Assembly (NCBI RefSeq): GCF_004087915.1 | Contig: NZ_CP035108.1 | Location: forward strand, 1-64,000 | DNA from: Geovibrio thiophilus | GTDB lineage: Bacteria; Chrysiogenota; Deferribacteres; Deferribacterales; Geovibrionaceae | DNA: 64,000 bases | Reading direction: 5' to 3' | Shown here: positions 53,722 to 62,155 of the stretch, piece by piece | How the letters are laid out: every line of letters begins with the position of its first letter | Position numbering within the stretch: position 1 is the stretch's first letter | Notes under the pieces: generated by a model | Told to the model about the DNA's origin: nothing | Databases searched by the model: none | Seen by the model: only the letters and a program-made list of their open reading frames with translations | Program-made: the position numbers and the translations under genes

Positions 53722-54654
53722 ATGTCAGGCAAAATCCATTCAATAAACATCAGCGAGAAAAAGGGAGTGCAGAAAACCCCTGTTGACTCCGTTGAGATGG
53801 TAAACGATTTCGGTATAAAAAACGATGCGCACAGCGGCAAATGGCACAGACAGGTAAGCTTTCTCGCTCAGGAAAGCATAGATAAGATGGTGGCAAAAGG
53901 TCTTAAAGTCAAAGGCGGCGACTTCGCCGAAAACATAACCACAATCGGAGTTGACCTCGTCAGCATGAAGGTGGGCGAAAGACTTAAAATCGGCGGTGTT
54001 GAGTTCATCATCTCCCAGCTTGGCAAGCTCTGCCACAACAGATGCGCAATCTACCACGCCGCAGGAGACTGCGTTATGCCCCGTGAGGGAATATTCGGCG
54101 TTGTCAAAGGTGACGGCGAAGTTAAACTCGGCGATAGTGTGGAAAAGCTCCCCAAGGAAAAAATAACCGTCGCCGTTGTCACCCTCAGCGACAAAGGGAG
54201 CAAAGGCGAGCGTGTTGACGAGACCGGTCCCGCCCTCATAGAGATGGTGAAAAAGGAGCTTGACCCCTCCTTCACAAGGCTTGAGCTCATACCCGATGAG
54301 GTCGATCAGCTTAGGAATATAATAAAATATCTCATAGACATTCAGGGCTTTGACCTTGTGATAACAAACGGCTCCACAGGGCTTTCTCCCCGTGACATAG
54401 CTCCGGACGCCACGCTTGAGATGATAGAAAAGCGCCTCCCGGGGTTCGAGGAAGCCATGCGGATGGAAAGCTTCAGGAAGACTCCCCACGCTCTTTTATC
54501 AAGAGCGGTTTGCGGAACCAGAAAAGACAGTATAATATTGAATGTGCCGGGAAGTCCCAAGGGCGCCCTTGAGAATCTTGAGGTCGTGATAAAGGCTCTT
54601 CCCCACGCCATAAAAAAGCTTCAGGGGGATCCCGCTGACTGCGCGGCAAAATAA
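53722..54654 (+). CDS. MOSC-MogA fusion (molybdenum cofactor)
   Basis: 310 aa. Residues 1-145 are a MOSC (sulfurase C-terminal) domain with GDFAENITTIGVDL, LGKLCHNRCAIY and GIFGVVKGDG; residues 150-310 are a MogA/MoaB-type molybdopterin adenylyltransferase with TLSDKGSKGERVDETGPAL, the nucleotide loop TNGSTGLSPRDIAPDATLE and GSPKGALENL. Fused proteins of this order occur in anaerobes. GGAGG sits 7 bases before the ATG. Its 3' end overlaps tmk. Confidence 0.88.
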   Translation: MSGKIHSINISEKKGVQKTPVDSVEMVNDFGIKNDAHSGKWHRQVSFLAQESIDKMVAKGLKVKGGDFAENITTIGVDLVSMKVGERLKIGGVEFIISQLGKLCHNRCAIYHAAGDCVMPREGIFGVVKGDGEVKLGDSVEKLPKEKITVAVVTLSDKGSKGERVDETGPALIEMVKKELDPSFTRLELIPDEVDQLRNIIKYLIDIQGFDLVITNGSTGLSPRDIAPDATLEMIEKRLPGFEEAMRMESFRKTPHALLSRAVCGTRKDSIILNVPGSPKGALENLEVVIKALPHAIKKLQGDPADCAAK

Positions 54655-55270
54655 CGGACTTTACATAGCGCTGGACGGAATAGACGGCTGCGGGAAAAGC
54701 ACCCACTGCATCAGGCTTGCCGAATACTTCGGCTCGCTTGGGCGCAAGGTGCTTCTCACCCGTGAGCCGGGCGGAACCGAGATAGGAGCCGAGCTGAGGG
54801 CGAGACTTCTTTCAAGCAAATATGAACTGGAGCCCGAATCGGAGATGATGCTCTTTTTCGTGGACAGGCTTGAGCACCTCACAAAGAAGGTGATACCAGC
54901 GCTCAATGAAGGAATGGTGGTAATAAGCGACCGCTTCACGGCGTCCACCTTCGCTTATCAGGTCTTCGGACGGGGAATACCGGAAAACGTCTACACAGCG
55001 CTTGAGCGCATGGCGCTCAAGATTGTGCCGGATGTGGCAGTTATAATCGACAATGAGCCAATAACCTGCATAGCAAGAGCCAAAGCAAGGCTTGCGGAAG
55101 ACGGCAAGTTTGACACGGAAGGCAAGTTTGAGCAGCTTTCCTACGACTTTTTCCGCAGCGTGCGGAACGGCTTTCTCACCTTCGCGGAAAGAAACGGCTA
55201 TGTCCGCATTGTTGACGGTCTGGGAACTGTTGAGGAAGTATTCTCCCGCATACTCAGTAATGTAAGATGA
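54635..55270 (+). CDS. tmk: Thymidylate kinase with a probable CTG start
   Basis: 211 aa if read from CTG at 54635. The reading frame contains all of the kinase: Walker A DGIDGCGKST, the DR motif RDRFTAS-like SDRFTASTFAYQVFGRG and the TREPGGTE lid start. No ATG, GTG or TTG lies between an in-frame stop (54611-54613) and the Walker A; the first is GTG at 54749, which would delete the P-loop. AGGGGG lies about seven bases before the CTG, so I infer a CTG start; ATA at 54665 is the weaker alternative. It overlaps MOSC-MogA by 20 bp and holB by 4 bp. Confidence 0.8.
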   Translation: MTARQNNGLYIALDGIDGCGKSTHCIRLAEYFGSLGRKVLLTREPGGTEIGAELRARLLSSKYELEPESEMMLFFVDRLEHLTKKVIPALNEGMVVISDRFTASTFAYQVFGRGIPENVYTALERMALKIVPDVAVIIDNEPITCIARAKARLAEDGKFDTEGKFEQLSYDFFRSVRNGFLTFAERNGYVRIVDGLGTVEEVFSRILSNVR

Positions 55271-56142
55271 GATACACTGGTCACAAAAGGGAAAGAGAGA
55301 TTTTCTCCAAGGCCCTGAAAGCGGAAAAGCTTGTTCATGCGTATATATTCAGCGGGAAGGAGAGCTGCGGCAAAAAGCTCCTTGCCCGTGAGATTGCCCG
55401 TTCGCTGTTCTGCGGGTGCGCTCTCTTTGAGGAATCAGCCTCCCGCCACTCAGCGCAGGTTGACGCGCTGAACCACCCCGATCTCCACATTTTCGAGGAC
55501 GACTCCATACCCATAGAGAAGGTGCGGAAAATAAGCGAAACAGCGTATCTGAGCCCCCATTCGGCAAACCATAAAATATTCATAATCGACAACGCCCACA
55601 ACATGCGCACAGAAGCCTCAAACGCTTTTCTCAAAACTCTTGAGGAGCCCGGGGAGAACACTGTGTTTTTCCTCATAACCGATAAATACGACCGCCTTCT
55701 GCCCACTATCCGTTCAAGGTGCATACACATAGAATTTTCCCGCCTCAGTGATGAGGAGGTTGTTTCCATTATAAAAAAACTCCGCCCCGATGTTTCAAAC
55801 TACGAGGCGGCGGTTAAGCTTGCCGCCGGTTCCGTGTCGCAGGCTCTTTATTTTCTGGACAATAACGCAGCGGAAAAATGGATGCTTTTTGAGGATCTCA
55901 GCGGCGAAAAACTGTACAAGCGTCTGGAAGGACTGAAAGAAAAGGACGATATAAGGATTTTCTGCTCCGTTCTCTACGGCTTTCTTCTGGAAAAATACAG
56001 ACGTGCCGGAGATCCCGTTCTGCTTGAGTTTTCAAACTATTTGCTGGATATTTTGCAGAGGCTTAACTATAATGTTAATCTTGACATTTTCAGGTTTGAC
56101 CTGTTCACGAAAATAACAGAGGTTCTAATTGAAAGAGATTGA
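55267..56142 (+). CDS. holB: DNA polymerase III delta-prime subunit
   Basis: 291 aa clamp-loader stator. The P-loop is degenerate (SGKESCGKKLL), as allowed for delta-prime. Zinc-binding cysteines are partly lost (CGCALFEESAS...). DNAHNMRTEASNAFLKTLEEPGENT and SRCIHIEF are standard. Starts within the tmk stop (ATGA), so tmk-holB are coupled. Confidence 0.9.
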   Translation: MRYTGHKREREIFSKALKAEKLVHAYIFSGKESCGKKLLAREIARSLFCGCALFEESASRHSAQVDALNHPDLHIFEDDSIPIEKVRKISETAYLSPHSANHKIFIIDNAHNMRTEASNAFLKTLEEPGENTVFFLITDKYDRLLPTIRSRCIHIEFSRLSDEEVVSIIKKLRPDVSNYEAAVKLAAGSVSQALYFLDNNAAEKWMLFEDLSGEKLYKRLEGLKEKDDIRIFCSVLYGFLLEKYRRAGDPVLLEFSNYLLDILQRLNYNVNLDIFRFDLFTKITEVLIERD

Positions 56143-56851
56143 AGTTACCGGAGTGGCGTTTAAGCCCGCCGGAAAAATATATGACTTTTTATCCTGCGGG
56201 ATAGAGACAAAGCACGGCGAACATGTTGTTGTGGAAACGGAAAAAGGCGAAGACATCGCCGCCGTTATCCTTTCCCCCCGTCCCATGATTATCAAAAACA
56301 TGGACGAAATGAAAAAGGTTGTCCGCAAGGCGACTGAGGAAGACTACGCCAGACGCGCCAAAAATATTGAGGAAGAGCCTGCCGCCTTTGCAGAGTGCAA
56401 GGAGCTTGTGGTAAAGCACGGTCTCGATATGAAGCTGCTCAAGGCCGAATACACTCTCGACAGGAGCAAGCTCACCTTCTTCTTCACCTCCGACGGCAGG
56501 GTCGATTTCCGTGCTCTGGTGCGTGACCTTGCCCGTGTCTTCCGCACCCGTATAGAAATGCGTCAGGTCGGCGTCAGGGACGCAACCAAGATGCTCGGCG
56601 GCTTCGGGCTCTGCGGAAAGGAGTTCTGCTGCTCCACATTCTTAAGAAAATTCGACAATATTTCCATAAAAATGGCGAAGGATCAGAACCTTATCCTCAA
56701 CCCCACCAAGATCTCAGGGGTTTGCGGAAGGCTGATGTGCTGCCTGCTCTATGAAAAGGAATCGTACTCCGGAATCATAGACGAAAACGGCAACACGGCA
56801 AAGGTTGAGTTCACACTGGGCAAGGCGGAAGACGAAGGAGGAAACATATGA
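56129..56851 (+). CDS. ricT: PSP1-domain protein RicT/YaaT
   Basis: 240 aa. The C-terminal PSP1 domain carries FRALVRDLARVFRTRIEMRQVG, GGFGLCGKEFCCS and GVCGRLMCCLLYE; Cys-rich motifs bind Fe-S clusters in the RicAFT complex that regulates mRNA processing and development. TTG start with GAGG six bases before; it overlaps holB by 14 bp. The next gene, metG, begins 4 bp before its stop. Confidence 0.9.
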   Translation: MKEIEVTGVAFKPAGKIYDFLSCGIETKHGEHVVVETEKGEDIAAVILSPRPMIIKNMDEMKKVVRKATEEDYARRAKNIEEEPAAFAECKELVVKHGLDMKLLKAEYTLDRSKLTFFFTSDGRVDFRALVRDLARVFRTRIEMRQVGVRDATKMLGGFGLCGKEFCCSTFLRKFDNISIKMAKDQNLILNPTKISGVCGRLMCCLLYEKESYSGIIDENGNTAKVEFTLGKAEDEGGNI

Positions 56852-58794
56852 CAAAACAGCCTTTTTATATCACAACACCGATTTACTACGTAAATGACGT
56901 GCCCCACATAGGACACGCGTATACGACGGTTGCGTGTGATGCTGTTTCCCGCTTCAAACGCCTCACAGGACACGAAGTCTTCTTCCTCACCGGAACAGAC
57001 GAACACGGACAGAAAATCGAACAGGCTGCGGAGAAGAAAGGAATAACTCCCAAGGAGCTCGCCGACGGCGTGGTTCAGCGCTTCGCCGGACTCTGGGAAA
57101 AGCTCAATATCTCTAATGACGATTTCATCCGCACAACGGATCAGATACATAAAGACTCCGTGCAGAAGCTCTTCAAGAAAATGCAGGAAAACGGCGACAT
57201 CTACCTCGGTCATTACGAAGGCTGGTACTGCACCCCCTGCGAGACCTACTGGACAGAGACTCAGCTTCTCGACGGAAACTGCTGCCCATCCTGCGGCAGA
57301 ACCACCGAAAAACTGAAAGAGCCCAGCTACTTCTTCCGTATGAGCAAATACGGGGACGCCCTCCTGAAGCACATTCAGGACAACCCCGACTTCATAAAAC
57401 CGGAATCCAGACGAAATGAGATAATCTCCTTCATCAGAGAGGGGCTTAAGGATCTCTCCGTGAGCCGTGTCTCCTTCAAGTGGGGGATACCCGTTCCTGA
57501 TGATACAGATCACGTTATCTATGTTTGGATCGACGCCCTCACCAACTACATAACCGCCCTCGGCTACAGGGACGACGCGGAAAACTTCAAAAAATTCTGG
57601 CCCGCTACATACCATGTGGTAGGAAAGGATATTCTCCGCTTCCATACCGTTTACTGGCCTACAATGCTCATGAGCGCCGGTCTTCCCCTGCCCAAAAGCG
57701 TTTTCGCCCACGGCTGGTGGACTGTTGAGGGGCAGAAGATGTCCAAATCCCTCGGCAACGCCATTGACCCTTACTGGCTGGCGGATACCTTCGGCGTGGA
57801 CGCCATCAGGTATTTCCTGCTCCGTGAAGTGCCTTTCGGACTGGACGGCGACTTCTCGTTCAGGGCGCTGATACACAGGGTCAACGGAGATCTGGCAAAC
57901 GATCTCGGCAACCTGCTGAACCGTACCCTCGGCATGCTCACACGCTACTTCGGCGGTGTTCTGCCCGAGTACAGGGTCGGCGATCCCATTGATACTGCAA
58001 TGGATGCGAAAATTGACTCGGTATTTGCCGATGTGGAAAAGCATCTGGATACACTCGCCTTCAATAAAGCGCTGATAAGCATTTGGGAGCTGGTGAGCGC
58101 ATTCAATAAGTACATTGATGACACAGCTCCTTGGGCTCTCGCCAAGGATGATGCGCATAAGGACAGACTCGGTTCCGTTCTCTATAAAATTCTGGACGGC
58201 GCAAGGCTCATCGCCACGCTTATCTCCCCGTTTATGCCCGAAACGGCAAGAAGCATGCGTGTTCAGCTCGGTCTTGAACCTGAGATAGCGCCCGCACCCA
58301 TCGAAGAGCTCAAAAAAAACGGCGGACTGAAAGCGGGAACACTCCTTGACAAGTCAGTGCAGCTTTTCCCCAGAATAGATGAAAAGGAAATGCTGGATAG
58401 CATACAAAAAACCCGCATGCCTGAGACAAAAAAGGCGGAGGAGGACGCAAAACCGGAGGCGATCTCTGTTGCCATCGAGTTCGCGGATTTCCAGAAGGTT
58501 GCGGTCAAAGCGGGTAAAATCCTTGATGCTGAAAAGGTTGAGAAAAGCGAGAAGCTCCTCAAGCTGAAGGTCTCTCTCGGTGAAAACAGCGAGAGAACCA
58601 TAGTGGCGGGCATAGCGAAGAGCTATGAGCCCCAACAGCTTAAGGGCAAAACAGTGGCAGTTGTCGCTAACCTAAAACCGGCTAAGCTCATGGGCATAGC
58701 GTCAGAAGGGATGGTGCTTGCCGCCTTCGATGGCGAGCGTCACCATGTGCTGATCCTCCCTGACGGAATACCCGCAGGCACACCCATAAAATAA
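56848..58794 (+). CDS. metG: Methionyl-tRNA synthetase
   Basis: 648 aa. Class I signatures YYVNDVPHIGHAYT (HIGH) and KMSKSLGN (KMSKS), a zinc knuckle (CTPCETYW...CCPSCG), anticodon domain, and a C-terminal tRNA-binding EMAP-like domain (about 540-648, EFADFQKVAVKAGKILDAEKVE). It charges tRNA-Met. It starts within the ricT end and is followed 3 bp later by array D. Confidence 0.97.
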   Translation: MTKQPFYITTPIYYVNDVPHIGHAYTTVACDAVSRFKRLTGHEVFFLTGTDEHGQKIEQAAEKKGITPKELADGVVQRFAGLWEKLNISNDDFIRTTDQIHKDSVQKLFKKMQENGDIYLGHYEGWYCTPCETYWTETQLLDGNCCPSCGRTTEKLKEPSYFFRMSKYGDALLKHIQDNPDFIKPESRRNEIISFIREGLKDLSVSRVSFKWGIPVPDDTDHVIYVWIDALTNYITALGYRDDAENFKKFWPATYHVVGKDILRFHTVYWPTMLMSAGLPLPKSVFAHGWWTVEGQKMSKSLGNAIDPYWLADTFGVDAIRYFLLREVPFGLDGDFSFRALIHRVNGDLANDLGNLLNRTLGMLTRYFGGVLPEYRVGDPIDTAMDAKIDSVFADVEKHLDTLAFNKALISIWELVSAFNKYIDDTAPWALAKDDAHKDRLGSVLYKILDGARLIATLISPFMPETARSMRVQLGLEPEIAPAPIEELKKNGGLKAGTLLDKSVQLFPRIDEKEMLDSIQKTRMPETKKAEEDAKPEAISVAIEFADFQKVAVKAGKILDAEKVEKSEKLLKLKVSLGENSERTIVAGIAKSYEPQQLKGKTVAVVANLKPAKLMGIASEGMVLAAFDGERHHVLILPDGIPAGTPIK

Positions 58795-58796
58795 AA

Positions 58797-59190
58797 TGTT
58801 GCGTCAGGCGGTTGATCCGCCTGCGAGCGTGTCAGCAAACTGACAGGACGTACACGTTTGCTGCTGTTATAACTCATATTATTCCACGGAAGGAATAACG
58901 CCGTGCGGAGCGAAGACGAACGAAGTTCGGCGCGAGCGTGTCAGCAAACAGGCAGGACGTACACGTTTGCTGCTGTTATAACTCATATTATTCCACGGAA
59001 GGAATAACGCCGTGCGGAGCGAAGACGAACGAAGTTCGGCGCGAGCGTGTCAGCAAACTGACAGAGCGTACACGTTTGCTGCTGTTATAACTCATATTAT
59101 TCCACGGAAGGAATAACGCCGTGCGGAGCGAAGACGAACGAAGTTCGGCGCGAGCGTGTCAGCAAACTGACAGGACGTACAGTTTGCTGC
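58797..59190 (+). repeat. Array D: 109-bp tandem repeat of the three-hairpin element
   Basis: About 3.5 units; H1 begins near 58878, 58987 and 59096 (period 109). H1 is TTATTCC/GGAATAA with loop ACGGAA; linker CGCCGTGCGGAGCGAAG; H2 is CGAAC/GTTCG in the repeats, but the leading part-unit has AGGCGG/CCGCCT; H3 is CAGCAAACTG/CAGTTTGCTG with loop ACAGGACGTA in the last copy (about 59159-59188). It starts 3 bp after metG, in the sense orientation. Confidence 0.93.
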
Positions 59191-59218
59191 ATTAATATGA
59201 TATTGCCTATCAATAATA

Positions 59219-59247
59219 TTGACACAAACACATAAATAAAATAATCT
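59219..59247 (+). promoter_or_regulatory. Promoter of the tatD unit
   Basis: TTGACA (59219-59224) and TAATCT (59242-59247) with exactly 17-bp spacing, between array D and tatD. Confidence 0.6.
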
Positions 59248-59313
59248 GTCTTCGGACTTGATTTTTCACGAATCGATCCGCATCTTAAACAAAAACATGG
59301 GAACAGATTATAA

Positions 59314-60153
59314 ATGATTTCAAAAAAGGATACGCCCGAACACAGGGAATTTCTTGATAAATTAGCCGGACTCAACGGCTTTTTCACCGATTCACATGCG
59401 CATGTACATATGCAGCCGCTTTCTGAAGATGCAGACGCTGTGCTTTTAAGAGCGGCGGAACATAAGATCGGACGCATTGTCACCATCGGCATAGATGTTG
59501 AAGACAGCCGCCGGGCGGCGGACTTTGCGGCGAAACACAGCAATGTATACGCAGCCGTTGGTGTGCACCCGCACGACACGAAGGATTTCCCCGAAAGCGG
59601 GCTTGACTCTCTGCGGGAACTTCTCAAGGCGCCGAAGGTCATAGCGCTGGGCGAAATCGGGCTGGACTTCTATTACGACCACTCACCGAGAGAAACACAG
59701 GAAAAGTGCTTCGCCTCTTTTCTCGCAATCGCGGAAGAAACGGGCATGCCCGTTATTATACACAACAGAGACTCAACCGCCCGCCTGACGGAAATAATGA
59801 AGGCGGAGCTGCCCCCAAGGGAAAAGAGCGGCATAATACACTGCTTCAGCGGAGATACTGATCTCCTGCGGTATGCGCTGGACAACGGATTTTATATATC
59901 TTACGCGGGGGTGGTGACCTACCCCAAGTCGGAAGAGCTGCGCAGAACGCTTCAATTTGTGTCGAAGGACAGGCTGCTGATCGAAACAGATGCCCCGTAC
60001 CTAGCGCCCGCTCCCTACAGAGGCAGAACAAACGAGCCCGCATACACGGCATACACCGCGGAAACAATAGCGGCGGAGCTTGGTATGAGCTTGGAGAAAA
60101 CGGCGGAGCTTCTGGAAAGTAACTTTCAGTCACTATTCGGGGACAGGTTATGA
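59314..60153 (+). CDS. TatD-family metal-dependent deoxyribonuclease
   Basis: 279 aa TIM-barrel hydrolase. Metal ligands: DSHAHVH (start), GEIGLDFYYDHS, IIHNRDS, HCFSGD and ETDAPYLAP. Family proteins act as 3'-5' exonucleases or D-aminoacyl-tRNA deacylase-like enzymes. The response regulator downstream starts 4 bp before its stop (ATGA), so the two are co-translated although their roles are unrelated. Confidence 0.92.
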   Translation: MISKKDTPEHREFLDKLAGLNGFFTDSHAHVHMQPLSEDADAVLLRAAEHKIGRIVTIGIDVEDSRRAADFAAKHSNVYAAVGVHPHDTKDFPESGLDSLRELLKAPKVIALGEIGLDFYYDHSPRETQEKCFASFLAIAEETGMPVIIHNRDSTARLTEIMKAELPPREKSGIIHCFSGDTDLLRYALDNGFYISYAGVVTYPKSEELRRTLQFVSKDRLLIETDAPYLAPAPYRGRTNEPAYTAYTAETIAAELGMSLEKTAELLESNFQSLFGDRL

Positions 60154-60512
60154 AAAAGAAAATTTTGATTGTTGAGGACAACAGATACGAACGGGAAGGT
60201 CTCGCTTCTCTCCTTTCCGAACAGAACTACGATGTGGACACTGTGGAAAACGGGCGTTTCGCTCTTGACAAGCTTCATGAGACAGAGTTTGACCTAGTGG
60301 TGACAGATCTGATGATGCCCGCCACCGACGGGCTCCAGTTTCTGCATAAGCTCAGAAGCAACGGAAGCAGTATGCCCGTTCTCGTGATCACCGGCAACGA
60401 AAACATGCAGAATATGCTCTCGGCTTATCAGCTTGGCGCATTGGATGTTATATACAAACCGTTCCAGTTCAGCGAGCTGATGGACGTAATCAAAAGAGTA
60501 ATTCCCGTCTGA
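60150..60512 (+). CDS. CheY-like response regulator
   Basis: 120 aa receiver domain with acidic ED at 9-10, phospho-acceptor Asp in VVTDLMMP (about 51), Thr in VITGNE and the Lys in IYKPFQF. No output domain and no kinase adjacent. It overlaps tatD by ATGA. Confidence 0.9.
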   Translation: MKKKILIVEDNRYEREGLASLLSEQNYDVDTVENGRFALDKLHETEFDLVVTDLMMPATDGLQFLHKLRSNGSSMPVLVITGNENMQNMLSAYQLGALDVIYKPFQFSELMDVIKRVIPV

Positions 60513-60519
60513 TTTAGTC

Positions 60520-60548
60520 TTTCTTAACTGTCAGCTAAGGTATATAAT
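60520..60548 (+). promoter_or_regulatory. Possible promoter of the universal stress gene
   Basis: TATAAT (60543-60548) with TTTCTT (60520-60525) at 17 bp; the -35 is weak. Confidence 0.4.
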
Positions 60549-60588
60549 AGATTTATCTCGATAATTTATTATGTTCCGGAGGACAGTG

Positions 60589-61038
60589 ATGATAAAGATT
60601 AAAAAAATACTTTACCCTACGGATTTTTCCGAACCTTCAAAAATTGCCCTTGAATATGCCGCTGAACTCGCCAAGCAGTTCGGAGCAGAGCTTGAGATAC
60701 TGCACGTCATGTTTGACGAAACTCAGGTGGTCTCTTTCTATCTTCCGCAGGTGACTATGCAGTCCCTCTCAACCGATATAGAAACGGGCTCCGCAAAGCA
60801 GCTTGATGAGTTTATACAGAATCAGCCCGTGCTCAAGGGAATTAACTACACCACGACGCTGATAAAGGGTACGCCCTTCATTGAAATCACCAAGCACGCC
60901 AAGGAAACAGGCGCGGATATGATAGTAATCGGCACCCACGGCAGAACAGGGCTTGACCATGTTCTCTTCGGGTCAACTGCCGAAAAGGTAGTACGCAAGG
61001 CGCCGTGCCCCGTATTTACTGTGAGACCGGAGAAATAA
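60589..61038 (+). CDS. Universal stress protein family (UspA-like)
   Basis: 149 aa from the ATG at 60589, with CCGGAGG just upstream. The fold begins KKILYPTDFSEPSKIALEYA and has the ATP-binding motif GTHGRTGLDHVLFGSTAEKVVRKAPCPVFTV (G-2X-G-9X-G-S/T). It may bind ATP and help survival during starvation or stress. Ends with a hairpin terminator. Confidence 0.9.
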   Translation: MIKIKKILYPTDFSEPSKIALEYAAELAKQFGAELEILHVMFDETQVVSFYLPQVTMQSLSTDIETGSAKQLDEFIQNQPVLKGINYTTTLIKGTPFIEITKHAKETGADMIVIGTHGRTGLDHVLFGSTAEKVVRKAPCPVFTVRPEK

Positions 61039-61061
61039 GGGCAGAAAATTTTAATAATTGG

Positions 61062-61102
61062 GAGAACCTTTCTTTAACGAAAAAGAACGGTTCTCTTTTT
61101 TT
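61062..61102 (+). terminator. Terminator after the stress gene, built on an R2 hairpin
   Basis: GAGAACC...GGTTCTC followed by a run of seven T. Its arms AACCTTTCTTTAACG and AAAAAGAACGGTT match R2 hairpin b, so the dispersed repeat here works as the gene's terminator. Confidence 0.75.
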
Positions 61103-61104
61103 AT

Positions 61105-61249
61105 GATCTGAAATTCACCCTCCATGGGAATTTCAGATACACGCTCGCGCCGTGGTAAACACGGCTTCGCTTCACACGGCGCAGTCCCATCCATGGGACT
61201 GTACAGTTTACGTCATTGCGAACTCCGCAGGGGTGAAGCAATCTCTCTG
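61105..61249 (-). repeat. Element E: single copy of the three-hairpin element
   Basis: On the minus strand: H1 CAGTCCC/GGGACTG, loop ATGGAT (61182-61201); linker CGCCGTGTGAAGCGAAG; H2 GCCGTG/CACGGC; linker GCGAGCGTGT; H3 (61106-61138), stem ATCTGAAATTC/GAATTTCAGAT with an 11-base loop. A CATTGCGAAC...GAAGCAATC palindrome adjoins (61213-61249). It is a lone complete unit, and the clearest template of the family, placed downstream of the minus-strand gene at 61270-61857. Confidence 0.9.
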
Positions 61250-61269
61250 TATAATAATACTTAGTGCGC

Positions 61270-61857
61270 TCACTCCAGCTCAACCGATGCCAATATCCTT
61301 TCAGTGAGTTTCTCAAGTTTATCGTCATTTCCGTCAAAGCTGACCGCTACGTGTCTCAGCAGTTTTCCGGAGGAAAAGCTCAGCGCCTCCACACGGATTT
61401 TCTGCCCGCCGGTGTTTGCTGTTCCCGTGAGCCGCCAGCCGGAATGCCCGCCTGCCTTTTCCGGTTTTATTTCATACTCAAAAACAGATGCAGCGCCGGA
61501 ATTTTTTATCTTATTCACAAGATCCGCCGAGAAAGCCTCCCCGCTGATCTCCGCGGGAGCCTCCGCCGCAAGGACAGTAAGCCCGAAGGTTCCCAAAGAG
61601 AACTGCCGGACATCCTGCGCCGTGGCATTATCAAAGATTTCTGCCGCCGCTGAAACATCCCTCATATTATCAGGCGCCAGTATCTTTATGCCGGTATTGC
61701 CCACTTCCCGCTCTTCCCAGTTCTGCGCGAGAATCACATCAGCTATTCCCTTCTCCGCTTTCGCCGCTTTTTTGTGATATTTAAAAGCCGCCGTTCCGGC
61801 GAATACTGCAAGCACCACAGCCGCTGCTATTACAAATGTCCTGATCATACCGTTCAA
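61270..61857 (-). CDS. Hypothetical membrane-anchored protein
   Basis: 195 aa from a TTG at 61857 with GGAGGG six bases before; the next ATG (61848) is spaced 15 bases and fits less well. An N-terminal anchor (IRTFVIAAAVVLAVFAGTAA) leads to a soluble part with LAPDNMRDVSAAAEIFD and SGWRLTGTANTGGQKIRVEALSFSSG, probably a beta-sheet domain outside the membrane. I do not recognise the family. Confidence 0.75.
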   Translation of the reverse strand: MNGMIRTFVIAAAVVLAVFAGTAAFKYHKKAAKAEKGIADVILAQNWEEREVGNTGIKILAPDNMRDVSAAAEIFDNATAQDVRQFSLGTFGLTVLAAEAPAEISGEAFSADLVNKIKNSGAASVFEYEIKPEKAGGHSGWRLTGTANTGGQKIRVEALSFSSGKLLRHVAVSFDGNDDKLEKLTERILASVELE

Positions 61858-61934
61858 AATAATCCCTCCGAATGTCTCTGCTGTATTTTTTCAAGCTATC
61901 AGACAAAAGACCGCCGACCAAGCAAAACATTCCA

Positions 61935-61964
61935 TTGACTTAGTAATAAAATCGGATGTAATAT
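61935..61964 (+). promoter_or_regulatory. Promoter of the metYX unit
   Basis: TTGACT (61935-61940) with TGTAAT (61957-61962, 16 bp) or TAATAT (61959-61964, 18 bp) lies just ahead of the riboswitch. Confidence 0.5.
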
Positions 61965-61978
61965 TGCAGACTTTTTTA

Positions 61979-62085
61979 CTTATCAAGAGTGGTGGAGGGA
62001 CAGGCCCGTCGAAACCACAGCAACCGCCCTTTGAGGAAAGGTGCTAATTCCTGCCCTGCGTGCCGTGAAGACAGGGGAGATAAGA
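61979..62085 (+). ncRNA. SAM-I (S-box) riboswitch
   Basis: The S-box core is present: P1 arms CTTATC/GATAAG (61979 and 62079-62084), the GGTGGAGGGAC and GGCCCG...GAAACC core, CAGCAACC, and AAGGTGCTAATTCC followed by the closing helix. High SAM should favour the terminator at 62106-62139 and shut off metY-metX. Confidence 0.93.
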
Positions 62086-62105
62086 ACCGTTAAGACGACT
62101 CTAAC

Positions 62106-62139
62106 GCCTCTTTCCCCTTGGGACAGAGGCTTTTTTTGT
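62106..62139 (+). terminator. Riboswitch-controlled terminator
   Basis: GCCTCT/AGAGGC stem around a loop containing CCCCTTGGG, followed by TTTTTTTG, between the SAM-I aptamer and metY. Confidence 0.85.
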
Positions 62140-62155
62140 ATTCAGGAGGCAAACT

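Noticed and set aside
56749-58158. 469-aa minus-strand frame opposite metG
   Set aside because: Antisense to a confidently assigned metG and ricT; its composition is that of a shadow of codon usage.
58797-59190. Integron attC sites
   Set aside because: The core motifs of attC are not evident, no cassette genes lie between units, and there is no integrase.
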